A DNA stretch of 64,000 nt, taken from NCBI RefSeq assembly GCF_000406945.1, contig NZ_KE136354.1, positions 124,001 through 188,000 on the forward strand. Reading direction: 5' to 3'. Origin of the DNA: Enterococcus dispar ATCC 51266 (lineage in GTDB: Bacteria; Bacillota; Bacilli; Lactobacillales; Enterococcaceae). Of the stretch, positions 1 to 10,894 are shown piece after piece. Position numbers and translations under genes: made by a program. The stretch's first letter is position 1; the number at the start of each line of letters is the position of its first letter. A model generated the notes under the pieces. That model did not search any database, was not told where the DNA came from, and was given only the letters and a program-made list of their open reading frames with translations.

Positions 1-1837
<1,837 letters not shown>

Positions 1838-1847
1838 TTTAATCAAA

Positions 1848-1882
1848 TAAAAAGTGATGGTCCCGTGACCATCACTTTTTTT
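1848..1882. terminator. Rho-independent terminator after groEL
   Basis: Perfect 11-bp stem (AAGTGATGGTC pairing with GACCATCACTT, loop CCGT) followed by a T run. A-rich flanks allow it also to end the convergent MerR gene. Confidence 0.9.
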
Positions 1883-1924
1883 GTAGGTAAAGCGATTATA
1901 TGCTTTTCATAAGAGATAAGATTA

Positions 1925-2689
1925 TTACGCTGTGGTATAGTAATAAATTACATCATGTAAAATATCCACGACGTCAGCTTCTACGCGATCGTTATAATAA
2001 GCGGCAAAACGTTCATCTGAGACATACATATCTGCTAAATTCCGATGATATTCTGCATTGTAAAACGGTGCTGCAATTTGTAACCACGCTTTATGCGCAC
2101 GAAAAACTTTTTGCGCAATTTCACTTGCCAAATCAATTCTTTCGGTTTGCGCTAAAATTTTTAAGTTAGCAAATAGCTCTTGTTCTGCTGTTTGCAATTC
2201 CTCGTATTGGACAAAAGTTAAATGAGCCCACTTTTCATTTGCTGTTGCAACCATTTCATCGCCGTATTTTTCCCGAATTTCTTTACCATAGTGCGCTTCA
2301 TTTTCCGCAATTTTTTCTGTTTTGAAAGCAGAAAATTTTTCCCTATTTTCCATTTGATTTCCTCCTTTGTAATAAACCAATGTTTGAGAAAGTGTGTGAA
2401 TCATTTTATTCAACTGCGCTTGTTGCTCTAAAAGCAGTTGATACTGTTCTTCTAAAAGTGCTAGCCGTTTTTGTTGTGATAAATTCATCGCCTCTTTGAT
2501 TTTAGCCAAACTAAAGCCAAAGCTTTTAAAAAATAGGATTTGCTGTAATGCATTAACAGCATCGTCATCATAAAAGCGATAGTCAGAGTCTGGTTTGCGT
2601 TGGGCTTTTAATAAACCAATTTGATCATAATAACGTAATGTGCGGCTAGAAATATGGGCTAATTTTGCTAATTCGTTAATTGTGTACAT
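1925..2689 (-). CDS. MerR-family regulator with TipAS-like C-terminal domain
   Basis: A 254-residue regulator. Residues 1-70 are a MerR winged helix (MYTINELAKLAHISSRTLRY, then YRFYDDDAV). A coiled coil (about 75-110) follows, then a C-terminal domain with the feel of TipAS, the drug-binding domain of TipAL/Mta regulators (EKIAENEAHYGKEIREKYGD; late WLQIAAPFYNAEYHRNLADMY). MerR proteins twist promoters with a long spacer, and the promoter at 2736-2766 has that architecture, so autoregulation is likely. The start is ATG with GGAGG 7 bases upstream. No efflux or resistance gene is adjacent, so its other targets are unknown. Confidence 0.85.
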   Translation of the reverse strand: MYTINELAKLAHISSRTLRYYDQIGLLKAQRKPDSDYRFYDDDAVNALQQILFFKSFGFSLAKIKEAMNLSQQKRLALLEEQYQLLLEQQAQLNKMIHTLSQTLVYYKGGNQMENREKFSAFKTEKIAENEAHYGKEIREKYGDEMVATANEKWAHLTFVQYEELQTAEQELFANLKILAQTERIDLASEIAQKVFRAHKAWLQIAAPFYNAEYHRNLADMYVSDERFAAYYNDRVEADVVDILHDVIYYYTTA

Positions 2690-2735
2690 ACAAGGGCCTC
2701 CTACTTACAGTAATTCAATTTCACTTCTCCCATAT

Positions 2736-2766
2736 AGAATAAGGTTTGACGCAACGTCAAAGTCAA
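2736..2766 (-). promoter_or_regulatory. MerR-type promoter with 19-bp spacer and dyad
   Basis: On the minus strand a -35 TTGACT (2766-2761) and a -10 TATTCT (2741-2736) are separated by 19 bp instead of 17. Most of the spacer is a perfect dyad TTTGACG-TTG-CGTCAAA (2745-2761). This is the classic arrangement for MerR-family activators and lies directly upstream of the merR-like gene. Confidence 0.75.
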
Positions 2767-2926
2767 GCCTTTTCTCCGCAATACTTTGATGTTTTTTAGG
2801 AGCATCACGATAAACACAAACAATCAGGATTCATCTAACGCGGACTCGTTTAGGCAGCATAATTCAAAATTCTACCAATTTTCAAGGTTTAAACAAACTT
2901 TCTTAGCAAAAGTTGAAAAGTGTTTA

Positions 2927-2935
2927 TGTTATACT
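2927..2935 (+). promoter_or_regulatory. Extended -10 promoter for the DUF1827-like gene
   Basis: TGTTATACT forms an extended -10 (TGnTATACT) about 65 bases before ATG 3001. No convincing -35 is seen at 17 bp, which is common for extended -10 promoters. Confidence 0.55.
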
Positions 2936-3000
2936 ATTTTTGCGGAGGCTTACAAAATCGTGTTACCACATAATTAAATTCATTTGAAAGGAAAGATGTT

Positions 3001-3357
3001 ATGAAAATAATCGAAACGCCAGTAAATAAAAACTTGAACTTAGAAAATTTTTATCCTAATATTACCAAATTTATTTTTGGCAAGACTGCTCTTAAATATT
3101 ATAAACTGTATGCAGCAGATCGTACGCAAGTGATTTATGCAGATACTTACGACAAAATCCAGCTCATTTTAATTAATGATCGCAAAAAGATTCGCAAAGA
3201 AGAGGTAGATACCATTATCCATCGTCTTTTAAAAGTTGATCGTCATGATGTTCATGTGGATGTTAACATCAAACATAAGATGCAAGAAGCCGGTAGTAAA
3301 TTTTCTAAGCCCCACAAAGATATTATTTTAGTGGAATATCCGATATCAAAAGAATAG
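3001..3357 (+). CDS. DUF1827-like conserved hypothetical protein
   Basis: A 118-residue soluble protein with no signal peptide or membrane segment. The sequence (MKIIETPVNKNLNLENFYPN, then FIFGKTALKYYKLYA) resembles the Lactobacillales-specific DUF1827 family. I assign this from memory with moderate certainty. No function is known to me. It has no Cys and is rich in Lys, Asp and Ile. It has a good ribosome site (AAGGAAAG), its own extended -10 promoter and its own terminator, so it appears monocistronic. Confidence 0.75.
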   Translation: MKIIETPVNKNLNLENFYPNITKFIFGKTALKYYKLYAADRTQVIYADTYDKIQLILINDRKKIRKEEVDTIIHRLLKVDRHDVHVDVNIKHKMQEAGSKFSKPHKDIILVEYPISKE

Positions 3358-3423
3358 CATCACTTTCGCAAAATAGGAAAAATGCTTTTTGGAGTTTAAA
3401 AATTATATGAACAAAAGACAGAA

Positions 3424-3466
3424 AGAAGTGAGTCAAAAGGTTTTGGCTTACTTCTCTTTTTTTGTT
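3424..3466 (+). terminator. Terminator after the DUF1827-like gene
   Basis: A 15-bp stem from AGAAGTGAGTCAAAA to TTTTGGCTTACTTCT with two G-T wobbles, followed by a run of seven T. Confidence 0.85.
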
Positions 3467-3551
3467 AAGCTAATAAAAAGTGCGATTTTCCTATCTTTTT
3501 ATGATTTTTTGATATAATGGTAGGCATAAAATATCTTGAGGAGATTAACCG

Positions 3552-5033
3552 ATGCAAAAATTATATCCTGACGACAGCTTGACGCTGCATACAGATTTAT
3601 ATCAATTGAATATGATGAAAACTTATTGGGAATTAGGTCGTGCCGACCGCCATGCTGTTTTTGAGTGCTATTTTCGCGAGATGCCTTTTAAAACCGGCTA
3701 TGCTATTTTTGCAGGTTTAGAACGCTTGGTTCGCTATTTGGAAAACCTGCACTTTACAGAAAGTGACATTGCTTATTTAAGAGATGTCACAGGGTATCCA
3801 GAAGAATTCTTAGATTACTTAACCCAATTCAAGTTTAGCTGTACGGTTCGTTCTGCATTAGAAGGCGATTTGGTCTTTAGTAATGAGCCAATCGTACAAA
3901 TCGAAGGTCCCTTGGCACAAGCCCAATTAATTGAAACGGCCCTATTAAATATGGTGAATTTCCAGACTTTAATTGCAACGAAAGCGGCTCGAATTAAATC
4001 TGTTATTGGTGATGATCCTTTGTTAGAGTTTGGTTCCAGACGTGCTCAAGAAGTCGATGCTGCATTTTGGGGAACCAGAGCTGCTTTTATCGGTGGAGCG
4101 GATGCCACCAGCAATGTTCGGGCGGGTAAAATTTTTGGTATTCCTGCTAGCGGGACTCACGCTCATTCCTTAGTTCAATCTTACGGTAATGATTATGATG
4201 CCTTCATGGCTTATGCTAAGACCCACCGAGATTGTGTCTTTTTAGTGGATACTTATGACACGTTAAAATTAGGTGTACCGGCTGCTATCAAAGTTGCCAA
4301 AGAAATGGGAGACAAAATTAATTTCTTAGGTGTCCGCATCGATTCTGGTGATATGGCTTATATCTCTAAAAAAGTTCGCGAACAATTAGATGAAGCCGGT
4401 TTTACTAATGCAAAAGTATATGCTTCAAATGATTTAGACGAAAATACAATCCTAAGTTTAAAGATGCAAAAAGCGAAAATCGACGTTTGGGGTGTTGGGA
4501 CCAAATTAATTACAGCCTATGACCAACCGGCGTTAGGTGCTGTTTACAAATTAGTGTCTATTGAAGATGATAATGGAAAAATGGTGGACACAATAAAACT
4601 CTCTTCAAATGCTGAAAAAGTTACAACGCCAGGTAAAAAACAAGTTTGGCGCATTAACCGCAACAAAGACGGCAAATCTGAAGGGGATTATATTACGTTG
4701 TGGGATGAAGATCCTAGAGAAGAAGATGAAATCTTTATGTTTCATCCGGTTCACACTTTTATTAATAAAACTGTTCGTGATTTTAGTGCCCGTCCTGTAC
4801 TCCAAGAAATCTTTCATGAAGGTAAGTTAGTATATGACTTGCCAGATTTGGCGCATATTAAAGCTTATGCCCATGAATGTTTAGATTCTTTATGGGATGA
4901 ATACAAACGGGATTTGAATCCCCAACAATATCCGGTCGATCTTTCGACAGATTGTTGGAATCACAAAATGGCAATTATGGAAAAAGTTCGAAAATCTGTG
5001 GCAGTAGTGACCAAAGAGGAGGGACGTTTTTAA
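3552..5033 (+). CDS. pncB: Nicotinate phosphoribosyltransferase
   Basis: A 493-residue enzyme that joins nicotinate to PRPP to make nicotinate mononucleotide, the first step of the Preiss-Handler NAD salvage route. Family marks are the N-terminal [16 protein letters not shown], the phosphate-binding [10 protein letters not shown] near residue 160, and [15 protein letters not shown] with the conserved His. A TATAAT -10 is at 3513-3518 and the ribosome site is GAGGAG. The stop overlaps the nadE start by one base (TAATG), so the two are translationally coupled. Confidence 0.96.
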   Translation: MQKLYPDDSLTLHTDLYQLNMMKTYWELGRADRHAVFECYFREMPFKTGYAIFAGLERLVRYLENLHFTESDIAYLRDVTGYPEEFLDYLTQFKFSCTVRSALEGDLVFSNEPIVQIEGPLAQAQLIETALLNMVNFQTLIATKAARIKSVIGDDPLLEFGSRRAQEVDAAFWGTRAAFIGGADATSNVRAGKIFGIPASGTHAHSLVQSYGNDYDAFMAYAKTHRDCVFLVDTYDTLKLGVPAAIKVAKEMGDKINFLGVRIDSGDMAYISKKVREQLDEAGFTNAKVYASNDLDENTILSLKMQKAKIDVWGVGTKLITAYDQPALGAVYKLVSIEDDNGKMVDTIKLSSNAEKVTTPGKKQVWRINRNKDGKSEGDYITLWDEDPREEDEIFMFHPVHTFINKTVRDFSARPVLQEIFHEGKLVYDLPDLAHIKAYAHECLDSLWDEYKRDLNPQQYPVDLSTDCWNHKMAIMEKVRKSVAVVTKEEGRF

Positions 5034-5854
5034 TGTCTTTACAAAAAGAGATTATTAAAGAATTAGGTGTAAAACCGATCATTGACCCTAAAAATGAGAT
5101 TAGAGTAAGTGTTGATTTTTTAAAAGACTATTTAAAACGAAATTCTTTTTTGAAATCTTTCGTACTTGGGATTAGTGGCGGACAAGATTCAAGTTTGGCG
5201 GGAAGATTGGCCCAACTGGCTATCACCGAATTACGAGAAGAAACAAATGAAAATTATCAGTTTATTGCTGTGCGCTTGCCTTATGGCACACAAGCAGATG
5301 AAGCAGATGCACAAAAAGCATTAGCCTTTATTCAGCCAGATGTTTCTTTAGCGGTGAACATCAAACCCGCTGTTGATGGACAGGTAGCTGCTTTAGAAGA
5401 AGCTGATGTTGCAATTTCAGACTTCAATAAAGGTAATATTAAAGCGCGTCAACGTATGATTACGCAATATGCTATTGCCGGTACCAATAGTGGAGCAGTA
5501 ATTGGAACGGATCACGCTGCTGAGAATATCACGGGTTTTTTCACTAAATTTGGTGATGGTGGCGCTGATATTTTACCGTTATTTCGGTTAAACAAGCGAC
5601 AAGGAAAAATGCTCTTAAAAGAACTGGGGGCACCAGAATCCTTATATCTAAAAGTACCAACTGCAGATTTGGAAGATGATAAACCCCTTGTGGCTGATGA
5701 GGCCGCACTAGGTGTCAGCTATGATGAAATTGATGATTATCTTGAAGGCAAAACCATTTCTCAAAAATCACAAGAAGTAATTGAAAATTGGTGGGTAAAA
5801 GGCCAACATAAGCGCCATTTGCCGATTACAGTTTTTGATGACTTTTGGAAATAA
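5033..5854 (+). CDS. nadE: NH3-dependent NAD+ synthetase
   Basis: A 273-residue enzyme that converts nicotinate adenine dinucleotide to NAD+ using ATP and ammonia. It has the PP-loop [15 protein letters not shown] (about residue 45), the conserved [20 protein letters not shown] and [12 protein letters not shown]. There is no glutaminase domain, so it is the short ammonia-dependent form, and the length matches that form. ATG 5033 overlaps the pncB stop and sits after AGAGGAGGG, so a longer in-frame extension inside pncB is rejected. It provides the last step of the pathway begun by PncB. Confidence 0.96.
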   Translation: MSLQKEIIKELGVKPIIDPKNEIRVSVDFLKDYLKRNSFLKSFVLGISGGQDSSLAGRLAQLAITELREETNENYQFIAVRLPYGTQADEADAQKALAFIQPDVSLAVNIKPAVDGQVAALEEADVAISDFNKGNIKARQRMITQYAIAGTNSGAVIGTDHAAENITGFFTKFGDGGADILPLFRLNKRQGKMLLKELGAPESLYLKVPTADLEDDKPLVADEAALGVSYDEIDDYLEGKTISQKSQEVIENWWVKGQHKRHLPITVFDDFWK

Positions 5855-5907
5855 AATAAGAGTAGCGGCGTTCAAATTAATTTTTAATTAAAATACTTCT
5901 TTCGCTT

Positions 5908-5936
5908 TTGCTATATAACTTAGTTTATTTTATACT
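5908..5936 (+). promoter_or_regulatory. Promoter of a putative small RNA
   Basis: TTGCTA (5908-5913), a 17-bp spacer and TATACT (5931-5936). Transcription would start near 5943 and meet a terminator about 60 bases later, before any gene. Confidence 0.6.
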
Positions 5937-5942
5937 GAAAGT

Positions 5943-6007
5943 GGAGTTTTGGGGAAGACTCCGTCAACAACGGCTAGAGGATACCAGTTTGGTTCCTCTT
6001 TTTTTTG
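5943..6007 (+). ncRNA. Putative small RNA of about 65 nt
   Basis: A short unit with its own sigma-A-like promoter and a strong terminator lies between nadE and the LtaS-family gene. It could fold as GGAGT...ACTCC, then CCGT...ACGG, then a terminator hairpin (AGAGGATACCA with TGGTTCCTCT) and eight T. The next gene has a separate promoter downstream of this terminator (6034-6062), so this does not look like its leader. No known RNA family was recognised. No start codon with a ribosome site was seen in it. Confidence 0.45.
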
Positions 6008-6033
6008 TCCTTTTTTAAATTTTTTGGAGATTC

Positions 6034-6062
6034 TTTACAGTATTCAGGCAAAACGCTACAAT
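6034..6062 (+). promoter_or_regulatory. Promoter of the LtaS-family gene
   Basis: TTTACA (6034-6039), a 17-bp spacer and TACAAT (6057-6062), about 50 bases before ATG 6113. Confidence 0.7.
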
Positions 6063-6112
6063 AAAGGCTATTGAAACAATGACAACAAAAATAAGGAATA
6101 GAAGGTTTCATC

Positions 6113-7906
6113 ATGAAAAAATTAAAATATAGTTTGGCTGTTGTAGCAGTTTTTTTATTGGTTATAATGAGTAATTTATATTTACAGTGGTGTCAAAATA
6201 ATTTGTCCTTGGATTTAGTATTAAAATTTGCTTTTTCTTGGCACACTGCCAAATTTTTCTTAGGGAGTTTGGTTTTATTAGCAGTCTATGGGGTCTTTGC
6301 CGCTATCGCCGGGTCACTGTTATTTGGAGGTTTATTTTATAGTGTAGCGATTGGCTTACTTGGCTTTGCTGACTATCAAAAAATGACAGCCCGGCAAGAA
6401 CCGATTTATCCCGATGATTTGAAGATGATAGGACAACTTGGTGTTTTAAAAGATATGGTAGGAGCTCCTATCTTTATTTTAGCGGTAGTAGCCATTTTAT
6501 TGGCAATCGTGGCTTTAGGCTATAGTATTTATCGTAGTCGTAAACTATCTCGCAATGGGCAAATTTTTCGCGGCGTTATCTTTTTGTTGAGTCTATTTTT
6601 TTTAGTTTATGCTAGTCATTTTAATTCCAATGAGAACTTATTGCGAAAAGCCTATAACAAAACCGCTCTTTGGATTCCATACTCCCAGAAGATGAATTAT
6701 TATAATGTCGGTTTTGTCGGGGGATTTTTATATAATTTAAGAGTTGAAGCAATGGCAAAACCAAAGGATTATTCGGAAGAAAAAATTGCTTCTGTCGTCA
6801 AAAAATATCAAGGAGTAGACGGCAGCAAAGAAAAACCCAATATTATTTATGTGATGTCAGAAAGTTTTTCCGATCCGGCTCATTTAAAAGGGGTGCAATA
6901 TACTGGTGAGCCACTAGCCGATTATTATGCTGTCGCTAATAATACGTATAGTGGCAAAATGTTGTCACAAAATTATGGTGGCGGGACAGCCAATATAGAA
7001 TTTGAAGCACTGACCAGTTTTAGTATGGAGCCGTTAAATGCCCAGATGACAACGCCTTATACGCTTTTAGTACCAAAGCTAAAGCAATTGCCCTCTTTAG
7101 TATCGTTAACCAAAGAGCAGGGTTATACTACTACTGCTATTCATCCGTATGATACCTCAATGTATAAACGTAAGGATGTTTACAATGTTTTAGGTTTTGA
7201 CCGTTTTCTTGATCAGGATACAATGAAGAATCGTAACAAAATTGAAAATAACCCATATATTTCCGATGAATCTGCATATGATGAAATTTTGGCTATTTTA
7301 AAGGCGAATCAGAGTCCGCAATTTGTTCACTTGGTGACGATGCAAACACATATGCCTTATGGTGAGAAATATAACAACATTTCTTATCAAGTAACTGCTG
7401 ATGGGAACACGAATGTAATTGCCAATTATTTGCAAGATATTGCGTATAGTTCTGAAGCATTACAGCACTTTACTGAGGCTGTTAAGAAGTTGCCGCGACG
7501 GACATTAATCGTATTTTGGGGGGATCATTTGCCTGGAATCTATTCAGATGCAATTCAAAAGGCAAATAGTGGGACCACGCTACATGAAACCCAATTTTTG
7601 ATTTTTGATTCAGCAGGAAAATTGACTAATAGTAAGGAACATGATGTCATTACCAGTCCCTTTTATTTTGCACCGAATTTGTTATCTCAAGCAGGGCTTA
7701 AAGTTACCCCATATTATGAAATGGTCTTAAAATTAGAGAATACTTTGCCGGCTTTTGAAAAAAATATGTATTTAAATCAAGGGACATGGCAAAAGAATCT
7801 GACATTAACAGACGATGCGAAAACGACTTATGACGATTATCGTTTGATTCAATACGATATTTTAGCAGGGAAACAGTACAGCTTAAAAACTAATTTTTTT
7901 AACTAA
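6113..7906 (+). CDS. LtaS-family phosphoglycerol transferase / sulfatase-fold membrane enzyme
   Basis: A 597-residue membrane protein. The N-terminus carries about four to five hydrophobic segments (about 6-25, 45-85, 118-138, 152-170). The extracytoplasmic part is a sulfatase-fold domain. A metal-binding Glu is in VMSESFSD (about 250), a probable nucleophile Thr292 in YGGGTANIEFE, and WGDHLPG lies further on. LtaS-type enzymes move glycerol-phosphate from phosphatidylglycerol onto lipoteichoic acid or other glycopolymers. Enterococci often have more than one paralogue, and I cannot say whether this is the main LtaS. It has its own promoter; a ttcA-like gene follows after 19 bases. Confidence 0.88.
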   Translation: MKKLKYSLAVVAVFLLVIMSNLYLQWCQNNLSLDLVLKFAFSWHTAKFFLGSLVLLAVYGVFAAIAGSLLFGGLFYSVAIGLLGFADYQKMTARQEPIYPDDLKMIGQLGVLKDMVGAPIFILAVVAILLAIVALGYSIYRSRKLSRNGQIFRGVIFLLSLFFLVYASHFNSNENLLRKAYNKTALWIPYSQKMNYYNVGFVGGFLYNLRVEAMAKPKDYSEEKIASVVKKYQGVDGSKEKPNIIYVMSESFSDPAHLKGVQYTGEPLADYYAVANNTYSGKMLSQNYGGGTANIEFEALTSFSMEPLNAQMTTPYTLLVPKLKQLPSLVSLTKEQGYTTTAIHPYDTSMYKRKDVYNVLGFDRFLDQDTMKNRNKIENNPYISDESAYDEILAILKANQSPQFVHLVTMQTHMPYGEKYNNISYQVTADGNTNVIANYLQDIAYSSEALQHFTEAVKKLPRRTLIVFWGDHLPGIYSDAIQKANSGTTLHETQFLIFDSAGKLTNSKEHDVITSPFYFAPNLLSQAGLKVTPYYEMVLKLENTLPAFEKNMYLNQGTWQKNLTLTDDAKTTYDDYRLIQYDILAGKQYSLKTNFFN

Positions 7907-7925
7907 TTATTTTGAGGGAGTTACT

Positions 7926-8672
7926 ATGAGCTTTAAGAAAAAAGACAATCAGCTTTATTACAATCCAATTCGCCGCGCCATTTTAAATCACACTTTGATT
8001 GAACCTGGCGATAAAGTTGCGATTGGTTTAAGCGGAGGCAAAGATAGCAGCAGTCTACTTTATTTTTTAGATACGATTGCAAAACAACAACGTCTGGGCT
8101 TTTCTTTTGAAATCGTGCCGATTAGTTTGGATATGGGGTTTGAAGGGGTCGATTTGCAGCCTTTACGTGCCTTTTGTCAAAGACTAGGCTATGACTTGGA
8201 AGTTGTTCCTACCAAAATTGCTGAAGTAGTTTTTGATATTAGAAAAGAGCAATCTCCTTGCTCTTTATGTGCGAAATTACGTCGGGGAATTTTATACAAT
8301 AAAGCCAGAGAACTGGGTTGTAACAAAGTTGCTTTAGGACATCATTTGGATGATGCAATTGAAACTTATTTTATGAACTTTCTTTTTCATGGTAAGTTAA
8401 ATAGTTTTGAACCCAAAAGTTATTTGTCAAAAACAGAAGTTACCTTGATTCGTCCGTTGCTATATATACCAGAACAAGAGATTATTCGCTTTGTAAAAAG
8501 AGAAGAGCTTCCAATTGTTTTTAATCCTTGTCCTGCAGATAAGAAAACAAAACGAGAAGAAATCAAGGGTTTTGTTGAAAACATCGCCAAAACGTATCCG
8601 GATGTTCGACAAAAATTTTTAATGGGGATGGAGCAAGGAACAGCAGCTGATTTTTGGCCATTAAAAAAATAA
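7926..8672 (+). CDS. TtcA-family tRNA thiolation protein (PP-loop ATPase)
   Basis: A 248-residue PP-loop enzyme. The ATP motif is IGLSGGKDSSSLLYF near residue 35. A CxxC (SPCSLCAKLRRG) and a later Cys (FNPCPADKK) fit the TtcA group, which uses an iron-sulfur cluster and adenylates a tRNA base before sulfur insertion. E. coli TtcA makes 2-thiocytidine at position 32; whether this one has the same target is inferred. The ribosome site GAGGGAG precedes ATG 7926. It probably shares the upstream gene's transcript and ends at a 12-bp terminator. Confidence 0.85.
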   Translation: MSFKKKDNQLYYNPIRRAILNHTLIEPGDKVAIGLSGGKDSSSLLYFLDTIAKQQRLGFSFEIVPISLDMGFEGVDLQPLRAFCQRLGYDLEVVPTKIAEVVFDIRKEQSPCSLCAKLRRGILYNKARELGCNKVALGHHLDDAIETYFMNFLFHGKLNSFEPKSYLSKTEVTLIRPLLYIPEQEIIRFVKREELPIVFNPCPADKKTKREEIKGFVENIAKTYPDVRQKFLMGMEQGTAADFWPLKK

Positions 8673-8683
8673 ATAATTTTATC

Positions 8684-8724
8684 GAATACGAAGAAAATGA
8701 CGCGCTTTTTTCTTCGTATTTTTT
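8684..8724 (+). terminator. Terminator after the ttcA-like gene
   Basis: Stem ATACGAAGAAAA pairing with TTTTCTTCGTAT (12 bp), then TTTTT. Confidence 0.85.
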
Positions 8725-8799
8725 GATGCCTTGACTATTGTAACTTCATTAGCATAAAGAGCTGCACTATTGGCAATCCACTATGAAACCGTTAAATTT

Positions 8800-8828
8800 T
8801 TGCCTTAAACCATTCTTTTCCCTACAAT
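8800..8828 (+). promoter_or_regulatory. Promoter of glycerate kinase
   Basis: TTGCCT (8800-8805), a 17-bp spacer and TACAAT (8823-8828). The predicted transcript starts near 8835, which supports ATG 8876 over upstream in-frame starts. A second possible -35 (TTGACT 8731-8736) lies further upstream. Confidence 0.6.
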
Positions 8829-8875
8829 TAGAGAAAAGGGCAATAATGAGTTCTGCGCATAAGGAGTTGAAGTGG

Positions 8876-9979
8876 ATGAAAGTTTGTGTAGCAATTGATT
8901 CATATAAAGGCAGTGCAACTTCTCAAGAATTAAACAGTACAGTCTGTCAAGTGTTGGGAAAATTAGGAATTCCTTCATGTAATGTACCCATTGCAGACGG
9001 CGGTGAAGGAACCTTGGCTATTTTAGCTGCCGCATTTTCTGGGCAAATAAGAGAAATTGATACGATTGATTTATTAGGTCGACCAATTAAAGGAAAGTAT
9101 TGGCTAACAGAAATTAATCACGTCAAAACGGCAATCATTGAATCTGCCCAAATCCTTGGTTTAACTCAAATCATTCCTAATCAAAAAACGATTCAAAAAG
9201 CACACTCGTACGGACTAGGTTTAGTAATTTTGGCGGCTTTCAAAGAAGCAAACCAAGTGTTTGTCTCTTTAGGGGGCAGCGGGGTAAACGATGGTGGTTT
9301 GGGATTACTTGCAGCGCTGGCAAAAAAAGATATCCCTCTAGAAAATCCGTTGTGTTTAGGTGAAAAATATTTAGCAGAGATTGCATTGCCAAATTTAGAA
9401 AATAAAAAATTAATTGGTCTAACCGACGTTACCAATCCTTATACAGGAGCCAATGGTTTTTCTTATATCTATGGCGTGCAAAAAGGGGGGAATGCTGAAA
9501 TTTTAGCAAAGATGGATCAGGCTGCAGAAGGTGTACGACAAAAATTTCAAACAAAAATGGATCTGAATGAATTTTCAGGCAGTGGAGCAGCAGGCGGGAT
9601 TGGCGGGGGAATTCTCTTAGCAGGCGGTCTGTTACAACCGGGTTTTGCCACAATTGCCCAACTGCTTGATTTAGATAAGAAAATGGCAACTTGTGATTTT
9701 GTTATTACCGGAGAAGGTCGTTTTGATGAACAGACCGCGCAAGGTAAAGTACCTTTAGGCGTAGCGCGCTTAGCACGAAAACATCAGCTTCCGGTAGTCG
9801 CGTTTTGTGGTGCACGCCCGGAAAATATTACAGGGATTGAATATCATTTTGATGGTGTTTTTTCTATTCAAACAAGACCGCTTACGTTAAAACAAGCTAT
9901 GACCAAAAAAGTAACTCTTCAAAATATTGCATTGTTAGCAGAAAATGTGATAAAACTCTATTTATCCGGAAATAAATAA
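8876..9979 (+). CDS. glxK: Glycerate kinase (GlxK/GarK family)
   Basis: A 367-residue kinase that phosphorylates glycerate with ATP and links it to glycolysis. It starts MKVCVAIDSYKGSATS, the family N-terminus. PIADGGEGT (about 38), a glycine-rich SLGGSGVNDGGLGLL (about 130), SGSGAAGGIGGG and VITGEGRFDEQT follow. An in-frame upstream ATG at 8783 is rejected: ATG 8876 has AAGGAG 9 bases before it and gives the conserved start. The gene stands alone with its own promoter and a strong terminator shared with the convergent lysR. Confidence 0.93.
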   Translation: MKVCVAIDSYKGSATSQELNSTVCQVLGKLGIPSCNVPIADGGEGTLAILAAAFSGQIREIDTIDLLGRPIKGKYWLTEINHVKTAIIESAQILGLTQIIPNQKTIQKAHSYGLGLVILAAFKEANQVFVSLGGSGVNDGGLGLLAALAKKDIPLENPLCLGEKYLAEIALPNLENKKLIGLTDVTNPYTGANGFSYIYGVQKGGNAEILAKMDQAAEGVRQKFQTKMDLNEFSGSGAAGGIGGGILLAGGLLQPGFATIAQLLDLDKKMATCDFVITGEGRFDEQTAQGKVPLGVARLARKHQLPVVAFCGARPENITGIEYHFDGVFSIQTRPLTLKQAMTKKVTLQNIALLAENVIKLYLSGNK

Positions 9980-10022
9980 AAGCTAGCTGAGTCCTTAGTA
10001 AAAAGGAATCAGCTAGCTTTTT
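9979..10022. terminator. Bidirectional terminator, glycerate kinase / lysR
   Basis: A long hairpin, AAAGCTAGCTGA and TCCTT pairing with AAGGA and TCAGCTAGCTTT, sits exactly between two convergent stop codons. Confidence 0.9.
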
Positions 10023-10857
10023 AAAATATTTTTTGTTCCAGTAAGTGAGGCACTAAAATTTCGATAAAAGCTGCAATTTCACGTAAAACATCTTTAAATA
10101 CCGCTTTATGAGTCAAAAGGTAAAAATGACGTAGATGATGCTCATGAATCTCCTCATAAGGAATATCTGAAGTAATGGCTAATTTTGAAATAATGGAACG
10201 GCCAAAACCTTCTCTTAATAAAGCCAAAATTGCTTCATTATTATCAACAAAGATAACATGAGGGAGGAGGTTGTTCTCCCGCAGATAAATTTCATTATAA
10301 AAGCGCAAGCCCGATTCATTTTCCCGTAAAAGCCAATATTGTGATTTTTCGTCACCAGCTAAAACGAGTTCATCTTCATAAATAGGTGTTTGATTGATTG
10401 CTTCATTTCGTTCTGGTTTTTCAATAAAACCAATGCTCACCTTATTTTGGGCCATTTGTTGGCCAACTTCTTCGGAATTCATTAACTTAATGGAAAAATC
10501 AACATTGGGAAATTGTTTGACCAAATAAGGAAGAAGTTTGGGGACAAAATAAACAGCGCAAGTGTGGGAACAGCCCACAATACATTGCAAGCGGAAATTT
10601 TCTTGATTTTTTAGTCGTTGGCTGGTATCTTCCCATTCTTCAATAATTTGTAAGGCACGGGGATATAAAAAAACGGCTTCTTTTGTGGGAATAATTTCTT
10701 GCTTTCCATTGCGAATGAACAATTCCACTTGTAAATGGTCTTCTAATTTTTTGATTTGGGCAGAAATTGTGGGTTGAGATAAAAATAAATCTTCAGCAGT
10801 ATGGGTAAAATTTCTTGTCTCATAGACAGAAACAAAGGTGTGAAGTAGATGTAACAT
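10021..10857 (-). CDS. LysR-family transcriptional regulator
   Basis: A 278-residue LysR regulator. The N-terminal winged helix is clear (LLHTFVSVYETRNFTHTAEDLFLSQ..TISAQIKKLE, residues 3-40). The substrate-binding domain with two Rossmann-like lobes runs from about 90 to the end (VGCSHTCAVYFVPKLLP). It is divergent from a TDT-family transporter gene with a 142-bp shared control region that holds two dyads. LysR proteins usually control the gene they face, so a role in inducing or repressing that transporter is inferred. The effector is unknown. Confidence 0.9.
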   Translation of the reverse strand: MLHLLHTFVSVYETRNFTHTAEDLFLSQPTISAQIKKLEDHLQVELFIRNGKQEIIPTKEAVFLYPRALQIIEEWEDTSQRLKNQENFRLQCIVGCSHTCAVYFVPKLLPYLVKQFPNVDFSIKLMNSEEVGQQMAQNKVSIGFIEKPERNEAINQTPIYEDELVLAGDEKSQYWLLRENESGLRFYNEIYLRENNLLPHVIFVDNNEAILALLREGFGRSIISKLAITSDIPYEEIHEHHLRHFYLLTHKAVFKDVLREIAAFIEILVPHLLEQKIF

Positions 10858-10894
10858 GAGAGAACCTCCGTTTTAATAAAAAAAGCTAATGATA

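Noticed and set aside
1900-2169. 89-residue frame over the merR 3' region
   Set aside because: It is antisense to the well-supported merR-like gene and has no family features.
2786-2977. 63-residue open frame between merR and the DUF1827-like gene
   Set aside because: No ribosome site before its ATG, low-complexity composition, and it covers the promoter of the next gene.
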